From the NCBI GenBank assembly GCA_016841265.1, contig JAENZL010000001.1:1-54785 (forward strand): a DNA stretch of 54,785 bases, read 5' to 3'. Below, one piece after another: positions 16,452 to 24,481 of the stretch. The translations under genes and the position numbers were made by a program. Every line of letters starts with the position of its first letter. Position 1 is the first letter of the stretch. The notes under the pieces were generated by a model. The model saw only the letters and a list, made by a program, of their open reading frames with translations, did no database searches and was not told where the DNA came from. The stretch is from Methanobacteriota archaeon (GTDB taxonomy: Archaea; Halobacteriota; Methanosarcinia; Methanosarcinales; Methanosarcinaceae).

Positions 16452-17858
16452 ATGAGACTTGTGATGAAATTTGGAGGAAGTTCCGTAGGCGACGGAGAGA
16501 AGATCCGTCATGTTGCCCAGCTCCTCATGAAGTACTACGAGGAAGGCAACCAGATCGTGGTGGTAACTTCGGCACTCGGTGGAGTGACCGATATGCTCAT
16601 GGAAAATGCAAACTTTGCTTCCACAAAGGGCAAAGTAACTCTTGTGAAAGAGTTTAAGACAGAGCTGACAAACAAACACCACGAAGCCGTTAAGGAAGCT
16701 ATTGAAAACCCCAAAATCGCAGAAGAAGTCCTCCAGATCCTTGACATCCGCATTGACGAACTTGAAAAAGCTCTGATCGGGATCTGTTACCTGGGAGAAC
16801 TTACCCCAAGGTCCATTGACTACATCTCATCCTACGGGGAACGCCTTGCAGCCCCCATCATATCCGGAGCGATTCGCTCTCTTGGAATCTCCTCCACAGA
16901 ATACACCGGAGGCGAAGCCGGGATCATAACCACTGGAGATTACGGAAATGCCCGGCCTCTTGAAAAAACCTACGAATTGGTAGAAAAGAGGCTGAGCTGC
17001 CGGCTTGAGTCCCAGATCCAGGTGGTCACAGGCTTTATCGGGGAAAACGAAGAAGGGATCATTACGACCCTTGGCCGGAGCGGCTCGGACTTCTCGGCAT
17101 CCATTCTTGGCGCTTCCCTGAAAGCTGATGAAATTTGGCTCTGGAAAGAAGTAAACGGAATCATGACAACCGATCCCAGGATCGTGCCCGAAGCCAAGAC
17201 CATCCCCCGGATTTCCTACTCCGAAGCCATGGAACTTTCTTACTTCGGGGCAAACGTGCTCCACCCGCGGGCAATTGAACCTGCAATGCGCGAGCACATC
17301 CCTGTCCGGGTCAAAAACACTTTCTACCCCCTGTTCGAAGGCACCCTTGTGGTCGCGGACAAGTTCCAGTGCAGGCACGTGGTAAAGGCTGTAAGCCTGA
17401 TCAAGAACGTAGCTCTTATCAACATATCAGGGGCTGAAATGGCGGGCACCATAGGCACCGTTGCAAGGCTCTTTACTACCCTTGCAAACGCAGGCGTGAA
17501 CATCGTCATGATCAGCCAGGGTTCTTCTGAGTCCAACCTCTCCTTCGTGGTCAGCGAAGCCCATGCGGAAAAGGCCGTAAACGCTCTCCACAGGGAGTTT
17601 AACCGAAAAATCATCCGGGAAATCATTTCCGACAAAGAAGTCTGCGTGGTTGCCGTTGTCGGCGCGGGCATGGCCGGGACCCCGGGAGTGGCAAAACGAG
17701 TCTTTGGGGCTCTGGGGAATTCCATGATCAACATTATCATGATCAGCCAGGGCTCTTCCCAGTACAACATCTCCTTCGTGGTCCGGGAAAAAGACGCAAT
17801 CCCCGCGGTCAAGACCCTGCATCAGGAATTCGAACTTTACAACGGAAACGGGATCTAA
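16452..17858 (+). CDS. Aspartate kinase
   Basis: 468 residues. Phosphorylates aspartate, the first step to lysine, threonine, methionine and diaminopimelate. The kinase domain starts with MKFGGSSVG and holds TLGRSGSDFSA and the MTTDPRIVPEAKTI segment; two ACT domains fill about 315-465, each carrying the repeated phrase VNIVMISQGSSESNLSF / INIIMISQGSSQYNISF. Two ACT domains suggest feedback control by an end-product amino acid. purM follows 35 bp downstream. Confidence 0.93.
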   Translation: MRLVMKFGGSSVGDGEKIRHVAQLLMKYYEEGNQIVVVTSALGGVTDMLMENANFASTKGKVTLVKEFKTELTNKHHEAVKEAIENPKIAEEVLQILDIRIDELEKALIGICYLGELTPRSIDYISSYGERLAAPIISGAIRSLGISSTEYTGGEAGIITTGDYGNARPLEKTYELVEKRLSCRLESQIQVVTGFIGENEEGIITTLGRSGSDFSASILGASLKADEIWLWKEVNGIMTTDPRIVPEAKTIPRISYSEAMELSYFGANVLHPRAIEPAMREHIPVRVKNTFYPLFEGTLVVADKFQCRHVVKAVSLIKNVALINISGAEMAGTIGTVARLFTTLANAGVNIVMISQGSSESNLSFVVSEAHAEKAVNALHREFNRKIIREIISDKEVCVVAVVGAGMAGTPGVAKRVFGALGNSMINIIMISQGSSQYNISFVVREKDAIPAVKTLHQEFELYNGNGI

Positions 17859-17893
17859 TATCAAATTTGAACGGCACGGCAAGAGGTCAAAGA

Positions 17894-18895
17894 GTGAGCG
17901 AAAAACACCTTACGTACGCAGAATCAGGCGTTGACATCAGGAAAGAAGAAGAGACCATTAAAGCCCTGACAGGCAAACTCAGCTATATACGGGAAGGCCT
18001 TGGCGCCCCCCTGACGGGAATCGGGCACTATGCAGGTCTCCTGGACTTTGGGGAATATGCCCTTGGCCTGGCAACGGACGGGGTAGGTTCGAAAGTCCTC
18101 ATCGCAAACGAGATGCGGCGCTGGAACACCGTGGGAATTGACTGCATCGCCATGAACGTAAACGACCTCCTTGCCATAGGAGCCGAACCCATGGCTTTCG
18201 TGGATTATCTGGCTCTCGAAAAGCACGATGAGGCTTTCGCCGAGCAGATAGGAGAAGGGCTTTTGAAAGGAGCCGAAATCTCCAGGATGTCCATCGTGGG
18301 AGGGGAAACCGCAACTCTGCCCGACATCATCAAAGGTTTCGACCTTGCAGGCACCTGTCTTGGAATGGTTAAGAAAGGTGAGATAGTAACCGGGGAAAAA
18401 GTGCAAGTAGGAGACATTATTGTGGGAGTCCCGAGCAACGGGGTACACAGCAACGGCTACACACTTGTCAGGAAGATCATTGAAGAGTCAGAATACTCCT
18501 ATCAGGACCCCTGCCCCTATGATGCTTCAAAGACCATAGGAGAAGACCTCCTGATCCCAACCAGAATCTATATCGAAGTCCTGGACGCCCTCAAAGAATG
18601 CGAAGTACACGGGCTTGCCCACATCACGGGCAGCGGGCTTTTGAAGCTAAAAAGGGTGACAAAACTCGGTTTTGACTTTTACGACCCCCTGGAACCCCAG
18701 GAAGTCTTCAAATTCCTCCAGAAAGAAGGCGGAGTCGAGGACCTGGAGATGTATAAGACCTTCAACATGGGCATGGGCTTCCTGCTCATCCTCCCGGAAA
18801 AAGACGCAGCAAGAGCCGCAGAAATCACCGGCGGAAAAATAGTCGGGAAAATCGTGGAAAGCGGGATCAGGGTCAGAGACCTGATAATAGAGTAA
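17894..18895 (+). CDS. purM: Phosphoribosylformylglycinamidine cyclo-ligase PurM
   Basis: 333 residues. Makes aminoimidazole ribonucleotide in purine synthesis, using ATP. Motifs: LATDGVGSKVLIA, the NDLLAIGAEPM metal/ATP region, SIVGGETATLPD and GVHSNGYTLVR. The frame is open to a TTG at 17867, but GAGGT (17883-17887) is spaced correctly for the GTG at 17894, and this gives the family length, so GTG is preferred. Same strand as the aspartate kinase. Confidence 0.92.
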   Translation: MSEKHLTYAESGVDIRKEEETIKALTGKLSYIREGLGAPLTGIGHYAGLLDFGEYALGLATDGVGSKVLIANEMRRWNTVGIDCIAMNVNDLLAIGAEPMAFVDYLALEKHDEAFAEQIGEGLLKGAEISRMSIVGGETATLPDIIKGFDLAGTCLGMVKKGEIVTGEKVQVGDIIVGVPSNGVHSNGYTLVRKIIEESEYSYQDPCPYDASKTIGEDLLIPTRIYIEVLDALKECEVHGLAHITGSGLLKLKRVTKLGFDFYDPLEPQEVFKFLQKEGGVEDLEMYKTFNMGMGFLLILPEKDAARAAEITGGKIVGKIVESGIRVRDLIIE

Positions 18896-19059
18896 ATACC
18901 GGCAATAGAATAATTAAATGTAAAATAATTGAGTACAAAATAGTTAGTGCAAAACTATTAGTGCAAAACTCGGTTTTGAAAGTCAACTTAGAGGAAAGTG
19001 AGGGTAAAACTCTTTTCCCCTATGTTGAAATCTTTTTAGAATTCACCTGCTTTTATAAT

Positions 19060-19434
19060 TCACTTTTTCCACATATCCAGGAAGCTGCCCGGTGGTTTTT
19101 TGGAGCTTTCGTGAGGCTTGCTTTTCTTCAATGAGGAAATCACCTTTTCCTCCTCCTTCTCCCTGAGCCGATTGATCTCCTTTATGCTATCCTCGTTGTC
19201 TACTGTCAGGACAAAAGTTCCATAGCAGGGCTTTGTATAGGTGAAGATAAGAGCACTACCTTTAGCTCCCATAGCAATGGGCGGAACTCCTATTATATGG
19301 TAGTCCCTGAAGATCTTGTAGCCAGGGGAAACATAGTAAACCTCGTCCGAGTTTTCCTTAATGTACTCTCTGGCATCCTTATAGGTCGTCCTATCCAGGA
19401 GGATCTCGTACTTCATCTGCTCAATACAGCTCAT
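19060..19434 (-). CDS. DUF1894-type methanogen protein
   Basis: 124 residues. Core with EEVYYVSPGYKI-like text (here SDEVYYVSPGYK), a PPIAMGAKGSALIFTYTKPC middle and a GTFVLTVDNE strand, then a charged tail (KEEEKVISSLKKSKPH). It is a paralog of the protein at 20378-20680. I assign it to DUF1894 from memory; the member MTH1880 is a small calcium-binding protein encoded, with a DUF1890 gene, beside hdrCB in Methanothermobacter. Its start overlaps the stop of the DUF1890 gene by 4 bp, so the two are coupled. The C-terminal tail is longer than in its paralog. Confidence 0.75.
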   Translation of the reverse strand: MSCIEQMKYEILLDRTTYKDAREYIKENSDEVYYVSPGYKIFRDYHIIGVPPIAMGAKGSALIFTYTKPCYGTFVLTVDNEDSIKEINRLREKEEEKVISSLKKSKPHESSKKPPGSFLDMWKK

Positions 19435-19889
19435 TTGGAGATCTCCTCCAGTACCTTATCAAGTTTTTTCTTGAGCTGGACGGGGTTATGAGCAGCCTTT
19501 TCAATAATCTGGTCACAATCGAACTCGATGGTTTCCGCCAGAGCCTCGGCGTTCCTTCCAAAGACTATGGAGTACAGTTTAGCCTCGGAAAGGGCGCTCA
19601 TTGTAGCGGCATAGGTCATTCCGGCATCGTTATGCATAAAAGCAAAGCAGATGTCAAAATCCGCTCGTTTCTCGATAACGTCCTCCAGGGTTTTATCGAG
19701 ATTCACCAGCTTTTTTACATAATAGCTGTCGGAATCAGAGACTCTCAAAAGCTTGGTTGCTGCACCTGTCCCGGCAACGGTTACATCGAATCCTGAGTTG
19801 GCCAGCTTATGGGAAAGGTACAGAGCAATGCTGGTTTGAATTGGGACCTCAGGGCATCCCATCATGAGGAGCACTTTTACGCCGGTCAT
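19431..19889 (-). CDS. DUF1890-type methanogen protein
   Basis: 152 residues. Rossmann-like: VKVLLMMGCPEVPIQTSIALYLSHKLANSGFDVTVAG has a strand, then a loop with Cys and a helix, as in B12- or nucleotide-binding folds, but no D-x-H-x-x-G is present. Later segments FDICFAFMHNDAGMTYAAT and KLYSIVFGRNAEALAETIEFDCDQI are distinctive. I place it in DUF1890 (from memory), which in methanogens travels with DUF1894. Role unknown; a link to heterodisulfide reductase has only neighbourhood support in other genomes. Confidence 0.75.
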   Translation of the reverse strand: MTGVKVLLMMGCPEVPIQTSIALYLSHKLANSGFDVTVAGTGAATKLLRVSDSDSYYVKKLVNLDKTLEDVIEKRADFDICFAFMHNDAGMTYAATMSALSEAKLYSIVFGRNAEALAETIEFDCDQIIEKAAHNPVQLKKKLDKVLEEISK

Positions 19890-20106
19890 AACATTTCATC
19901 TCTGATGTATTTTTATCTGTAAGAATGGTATCTGTAAGAATGGAATATAGATAAGCCTGAATTTCAACCTTTGCAATTGAGATTTAGGCGGATAATCCTT
20001 GAAACGAGACAACGTTTTAATTCAACCATGTTTTCGTAGATTCGCGTTTCGATCCTTCTAAGGTTTGATTATAACAATTCTCATGTGTTAACAATTTATA
20101 TGTTTG

Positions 20107-20114
20107 TTTATATC
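20107..20114 (+). promoter_or_regulatory. TATA box for the small-RNA candidate
   Basis: TTTATATC; a start about 26-30 nt downstream falls at 20137-20141, just before the paired region. Confidence 0.45.
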
Positions 20115-20139
20115 AGTCCAAAAAAGGTTCAATATTCCT

Positions 20140-20245
20140 GGCTGAGGTTCTATGAAAAGGAAGTGCAGAGAAGCACTCAAGGCATGAAAGTTCCGTCATC
20201 AAGTCAAAGAAGCAGAACTTAGAACCATCTTTTTACTCTTTTTAG
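20140..20245 (+). ncRNA. Candidate structured small RNA between the DUF1894 genes
   Basis: GGTTCTA (20146-20152) pairs perfectly with TAGAACC (20220-20226), closing an 81-nt domain that holds the inner hairpin AGTGC-AGAGAA-GCACT near 20167-20182. Directly after the outer stem comes ATCTTTTTACTCTTTTT, a strong archaeal-style terminator, and a TATA box lies at the right distance upstream. There is no ribosome site or coding frame. Family unknown; a leader for the downstream gene is a less likely reading because of the T-runs. Confidence 0.5.
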
Positions 20246-20377
20246 AATGAGCTATCTCTATATATCATCCCCCCTTAACTTAAATTTGTAGATTTAATTA
20301 AGGTCATTTGAGGCAGTGGCAGCCATCAAAATCTTTCTGGCTGATCTAAATGAAAAAAAATCATAAAAGGTACAAAA

Positions 20378-20680
20378 ATGGTATGTTTAAGCGACCTGGA
20401 CTTTGAGCTCCTCCTGAAGAATGCCACACTCAAAGAGTGTGAAAAAACCGTGAAGGATAATTCAGAAGAAGTTTACCTTGTCCCCGGCGGATACAAGGTA
20501 AAAGACCTACCCCTCATGGGAGAGGTAGCCCCTGTGGGTTTTTCAGGAGACGACATAATATTTCAGTATATAAAACCCTGCTTCGGCTTGTTTGTCCTGA
20601 GGCTTAGAAACGAAGCAAAAGAGATCAAAAAGCTGAAAGCCCAGTACAGCAAAGACAAAGACGTCAAAAAAATAAAATGA
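20378..20680 (+). CDS. DUF1894-type protein, second copy
   Basis: 100 residues. Shares with the 19060-19434 protein the pattern EEVYLVPGGYKV, a MGEVAPVG turn, IFQYIKPCFGLFVLRL and a following NEAKEIKKLKA helix. The conserved Y-x-KPC-x-G core is nearly identical in the two. It stands alone, divergent from the DUF1890-DUF1894 pair. The start ATG follows AAAAGGTAC. Role unknown; duplication suggests the two copies may be used under different conditions. Confidence 0.7.
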   Translation: MVCLSDLDFELLLKNATLKECEKTVKDNSEEVYLVPGGYKVKDLPLMGEVAPVGFSGDDIIFQYIKPCFGLFVLRLRNEAKEIKKLKAQYSKDKDVKKIK

Positions 20681-20736
20681 GGAAGAGAAAGGCCGATAAA
20701 AAAGAATTAAGACTTTAACTTTTCTTCATAATCTTA

Positions 20737-20812
20737 CTTTTCCTTCAAATCTTAACTTTCCTGAACTTTCCTGACTTTTCCTTCAAATCTTAACTTTCCT
20801 GAACTTTCCTGA
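20737..20812. repeat. 38-nt tandem repeat, two copies
   Basis: Two copies of a pyrimidine-rich unit starting CTTTTCCTTCAAATCTTAAC, offset 38 nt, with an inner CTGAACTTTC repeat. It lies between two convergent genes, so its T-rich + strand may help end transcription of the upstream DUF1894 gene. Confidence 0.85.
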
Positions 20813-20823
20813 CCTGAACTTGT

Positions 20824-21390
20824 TCAGACCTTAACTTTGCAGGTGCCACATACCCTGCATTTGAAAAACTCTTCGGCAGGCAGTTCATGCACCGTGGTTG
20901 CCACTATCAATCCCTTTCCGATTTCCTTTGCAACCATAACGGGCCTTCCCTTATCATCATTCAGCACCACGTCTGCATCGGTTTCTGCGAAATAACCGTC
21001 GCATCCGACGGGAGGGTGGACGCCTTCCACAAGCTTCTGGGCATCGTGCTCACCCACTGGCCGGGGAGTACAGGGGTTTTCCTCCATTACGTACTTCAGG
21101 GTGAAAGGAAGCCATTCATATTCATATTCCGGAACAAGAGGGCTGAATACCAGGAGGGTCCCTCCTTTTTCCACAAACCTTTCAAGGCGAGTACCACTGC
21201 TCTCGATCCCGGACCCTATTTTGGTATACTGCCGGTTTGCAAAACCTGTGGGCACAACCAGGATTTTACAGGCGGGAAGATAGGGAGTGCCCAGAGAACC
21301 GGAATGCGTCCGGGTGCATTCAAGGCCGTATTCAAGAAACAGTTTTTCAAAAAGCAAAGGGGTGTCCCAGAGCAGAATCACGTCACTCAT
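20824..21390 (-). CDS. Hypothetical protein, glutamine-amidotransferase-like fold with C-terminal Cys cluster
   Basis: 188 residues. Begins VILLWDTPLLFEKLFLEYGL and has KILVVPTGFANRQY and VEKGGTLLVFSP, the strand-turn pattern of class I GATase-like (DJ-1/ThuA) folds; I see no catalytic Cys-His pair. The C-terminus ends FKCRVCGTCKVKV, a C-x-x-C-x-x-C cluster that could bind metal. Single gene. The reading of the fold is tentative. Confidence 0.6.
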   Translation of the reverse strand: MSDVILLWDTPLLFEKLFLEYGLECTRTHSGSLGTPYLPACKILVVPTGFANRQYTKIGSGIESSGTRLERFVEKGGTLLVFSPLVPEYEYEWLPFTLKYVMEENPCTPRPVGEHDAQKLVEGVHPPVGCDGYFAETDADVVLNDDKGRPVMVAKEIGKGLIVATTVHELPAEEFFKCRVCGTCKVKV

Positions 21391-21467
21391 GGAAAAGAGA
21401 TATGAAACTCTGCAATATCAATTTATCCGTGAGTCAACGTATCAGTAAGTCAATAGTGAACTTTTTT

Positions 21468-21519
21468 GAAACAAAAACCTGAAACAAAAACCTGAAACAA
21501 AAACCTGAAACAAAAACCT
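21468..21519. repeat. 13-nt tandem repeat, four copies
   Basis: Four exact copies of GAAACAAAAACCT, directly after the 3' end of the first RHH gene (minus strand). In its mRNA the tract reads as U/G-rich. Confidence 0.95.
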
Positions 21520-21531
21520 GAAAGCAGAGTT

Positions 21532-22656
21532 TCAGGGAATCAGAGAACGGGGATCGACAAAATCGGGTTTTGTTTCAGCACAGGAATCAGGACTTTTACT
21601 GAAATCAAAAAGGATCAGGTTGGGACTGGAAGTGACTGAAAAGGGATAGAAAAGAGCCCTTAACATGTTTGAGTAATACTGAGTGACGTATTCACGGACC
21701 TTTTCATTGGAATACTCATGGATGAGTTTTATGTATTCATGCCCTTTTTCCGTGGAGACCTCAATGTCACCCCCTATATTGTCTGTCAGGTAGAGTTCCT
21801 TGAAAATCATAATATGTTCGGAGAGAGTGAGAGCATCAGGAGGTTTTCCCGCGAGGAATTCGAAGTCCCTTAGCATATCCGCAACATCAGGCACTCTTCC
21901 GGAGACAAGGTCCTCAAAAATTGTTTTCTGTATGCTGATGCGCTGGTAGTTGTGCTGCATGTAGAGCTGGATGAGATTTTTCCAGAAATCGGGCTTTTTC
22001 CGGATTTCCCGGAAGGTGCTGTCCATGGAACCGAAATGCTCTTCAAAGCCTCTCGGAACCTTTTCATAATCAAGGTACTTAAAACGTTTCAGGTACAGTT
22101 TGGTCACGTTTGACCTGCTATACAGCCCCTGGACATCCAGTTTCATCTGTTTAACCAGGTAAAGAGCAACCCCGTGAGCCAGGTGTTCCCGGAAAGAAGG
22201 ATTGCCGTTTGAGAAAGTAAGAGTGACTGATTCCAGTTCCGGGGCTTCCTGGCATTCTGCAGAAACCTTAATCTTCCAGCCAAGTTTCTCGTAAAGTGTG
22301 TTCAGGTAGTTGATAATTTCAGGGATCTTTCTGAACTTATAAGGATTTATAAGCTCATATATAGTAGATTCATCTATAAGCAGCCCCGAAGTTTTTTTAG
22401 AGAACCATTCAAACATGGTACGGTGTACAAGTATGAATTCGTCCGTCTCAATAAGCTTATTACGAATTTCCATATTTTGAGGAACATCAGTTACGTACTT
22501 TTCAGCATCCAGAGCCATTTTTCCTTCCATTACCCGAGAGGAAATTTCAATGGCGTCCCTTATCGCTGCGCTCAGGTTGCCGTTATTTTGTTCCAGAAAA
22601 GGCTGGAGCTTATCAATATAGCACTGGTCAATCGAGATATTCTTCCGGACTATCAC
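21532..22656 (-). CDS. RHH-domain regulator paralog 1
   Basis: 374 residues. N-terminal ribbon-helix-helix: strand VRKNISI, helix DQCYIDKLQPFLE, then GNLSAAIRDAIEI. It is followed by a long domain shared with the two neighbouring genes (INPYKFRKIPEIINYLNTL, GWKIKVSAEC, HFGSMDSTFREIRKKPDFWKNLIQLYMQHNYQRI) and by a C-terminal alpha/beta part (EYSNEKVREYVTQYYSNMLRALFYPFSVTSSPNLILFDF). Start is GTG. Likely a DNA-binding regulator with a sensing or dimerising C-terminal region; the ligand is unknown. It has an extra C-terminal tail of about 25 residues. Confidence 0.8.
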   Translation of the reverse strand: MIVRKNISIDQCYIDKLQPFLEQNNGNLSAAIRDAIEISSRVMEGKMALDAEKYVTDVPQNMEIRNKLIETDEFILVHRTMFEWFSKKTSGLLIDESTIYELINPYKFRKIPEIINYLNTLYEKLGWKIKVSAECQEAPELESVTLTFSNGNPSFREHLAHGVALYLVKQMKLDVQGLYSRSNVTKLYLKRFKYLDYEKVPRGFEEHFGSMDSTFREIRKKPDFWKNLIQLYMQHNYQRISIQKTIFEDLVSGRVPDVADMLRDFEFLAGKPPDALTLSEHIMIFKELYLTDNIGGDIEVSTEKGHEYIKLIHEYSNEKVREYVTQYYSNMLRALFYPFSVTSSPNLILFDFSKSPDSCAETKPDFVDPRSLIP

Positions 22657-22798
22657 TTAGATTGCCTTCTTCAAACTATTGGGACCAGGCAGGTATTTAA
22701 GCATTAATTGTTCACTCGCCTTGACCATATAGTTGAGTAACACCCACTACCAGATAATTGTAGATTCTCGCTTTTAATTTTTTTGGTGCATGTGTTTA

Positions 22799-22985
22799 AA
22801 AAGTTAGACAGTTGACAGAGAGGGAAAAACGTAGAATGCAGAACTTTGGAGAAAAAAGAGAGGGGAGAGGAAAATTGGAGAGAAAAGAGAAAGGGGGAGA
22901 AAATTGGAGAAAAGAGAAGGGAGGGGAAAAAATCCCAAAAAAGTAAAACATCCTGAAAGGAAATAATCGAGAAAAAGCCGGAAGG
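22799..22985. repeat. Purine-rich degenerate repeat 3' of RHH paralog 2
   Basis: GGAGAGAAAAGAGA-like units with no fixed period on the + strand; in the paralog 2 mRNA this is a U/C-rich 3' tail. Possible multi-U termination zone. No gene. Confidence 0.6.
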
Positions 22986-22989
22986 CTGT

Positions 22990-24042
22990 TTAACACTTTC
23001 CCCTGAATTCGAAAATCAGAAGGTTCGAAACGGCTCTTACCTCAAACTCGTATCCTGCAGCCTGGAACAGATTGGAAAAAAGTTCAACCAATTTAAAGGA
23101 AGCTTTTTCACTGGAAAATTGATGCCGGATTTTTACCTGCATCTTTCCTTCCTCAAAAACCCTTTCGACATCACTTACAAGCTGGGTGACCGAGGACAGT
23201 TTTTTCGTGGCAACAATCATTTCACAAAGCGGAATTTCTCGGATATGTTTGCCTGTAAATTCTTCGAAAAAGCTTGTTATGTCCGGGATTTCTCCAACGA
23301 GGAAAGCTTCAAAAATTTCCTTGTTCAGGTTCACCCTCTGGTACCTTTGCTGCCTGTACCTGCCGATGAGGGAAATCCAGAAATCAGGCCTGCTCTTAAT
23401 CTCCTTGAAAACGGCATCAAAAGCTCCAAAGTGTTTTAAGGTTCCGGGAGGAGGTTCCAGGTCCACGGACCTGTATTCCTTGAGATATATACGGACCGAG
23501 TTTGATTTCCGGTGGACAAAAGAGACGTCCAGATCCATATAAAAGCCAAGGAAAATAGAGATTTTCTCGGAAATGAAAGCTCTGAAACTCGGGTCCCCGT
23601 TTTCGAGTACTATTACTTCGGTTTTATCGTCATCCAGGTGATAGGTCGAAGCTACAAGTTCCCACCCCATATTCCGGCTTCGGGTGTTCAGATACTCCAC
23701 AAGGTCGGGAAGAGACTTTATCCGGTAAGGATTGAAAAGTTCACTTACGATCCCTTCTTCCACGAGAATCCCATCGGTTTTCTCGATCAGCCACCTGACG
23801 GCGAGCTGACTCATTAATATGCATTCTCCACTTTCAATCAGGCTGTTGCGAAGTGCAGGGTACCCGGACTCTTCCCTGAGGTGCTTAATTGCCTCCTCGA
23901 TTGTGTCATATTCCTGTAGTGCAGCTTCGGCAAGTTCGATGGTATCCCTTATTGCCGCACTCAGATTACCAGAGTTATTATCAAGAAAAGGGTGCAATTT
24001 TTGCAGGTACTCATCTTCCATTGAGATATTCTTTCGGATCAC
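22990..24042 (-). CDS. RHH-domain regulator paralog 2
   Basis: 350 residues, start GTG. RHH core RKNISMEDEYLQKLHPFLD and GNLSAAIRDTIELA. Same later domains as its neighbours: NPYRIKSLPDLVEYLNTRSRNMGWEL, the RKSNSVRIYLKEYRSV segment, GTLKHFGAFDAVFKEIKSRPDFW, YRQQRYQRVNLNKEIFEAFLVGE and a final FSSEKASFKLVELFSNLFQAAGYEFEV. It lacks the C-terminal tail of paralogs 1 and 3. The 334-bp gap to paralog 1 suggests each has its own promoter. Confidence 0.8.
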   Translation of the reverse strand: MIRKNISMEDEYLQKLHPFLDNNSGNLSAAIRDTIELAEAALQEYDTIEEAIKHLREESGYPALRNSLIESGECILMSQLAVRWLIEKTDGILVEEGIVSELFNPYRIKSLPDLVEYLNTRSRNMGWELVASTYHLDDDKTEVIVLENGDPSFRAFISEKISIFLGFYMDLDVSFVHRKSNSVRIYLKEYRSVDLEPPPGTLKHFGAFDAVFKEIKSRPDFWISLIGRYRQQRYQRVNLNKEIFEAFLVGEIPDITSFFEEFTGKHIREIPLCEMIVATKKLSSVTQLVSDVERVFEEGKMQVKIRHQFSSEKASFKLVELFSNLFQAAGYEFEVRAVSNLLIFEFRGKC

Positions 24043-24284
24043 TAGCGTTCACCAGAGTTGTTTTTAAAATAAGGTACTTTTAAGCCGGGCATTGAAATTT
24101 GAAACAAATGTCCGTCGTGATTTCCGGATAACGGATGTTTACGGGCATCAGGATGTGAATGAATACCATCCAATACACACTAAGATGTTAATCGATTGTA
24201 TATAAAATTTCTTAAATATTATATAAAATAAGAAGAGCTGTTTTCATGCCGGCCCACATGAAGAAACCGGTGAAGACCTGAAAG

Positions 24285-24465
24285 AACACGAAAGAATCGA
24301 GTGGATACGAAAGAAAAGGAGAGAAAACAAAAGAATCTGAAAGAAAACAAAAGGATCTGAAAGAAAACAAAAGAATCGAAAGAACGCAAAAGAATCTGAA
24401 AGAAAACAAAGGGATCTAAAAGAACACGAAAGAATCGAAAGAACACTAAGGGATCTGAATTAGAC
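24285..24465. repeat. Purine-rich degenerate repeat 3' of RHH paralog 3
   Basis: About 14 loose copies of GAAAGAA(A/C)AC(A/G)AA-(A/G)GATC on the + strand. In the paralog 3 mRNA it is a U/C-rich tail. Confidence 0.7.
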
Positions 24466-24481
24466 CCCAACCCTCATTTAT

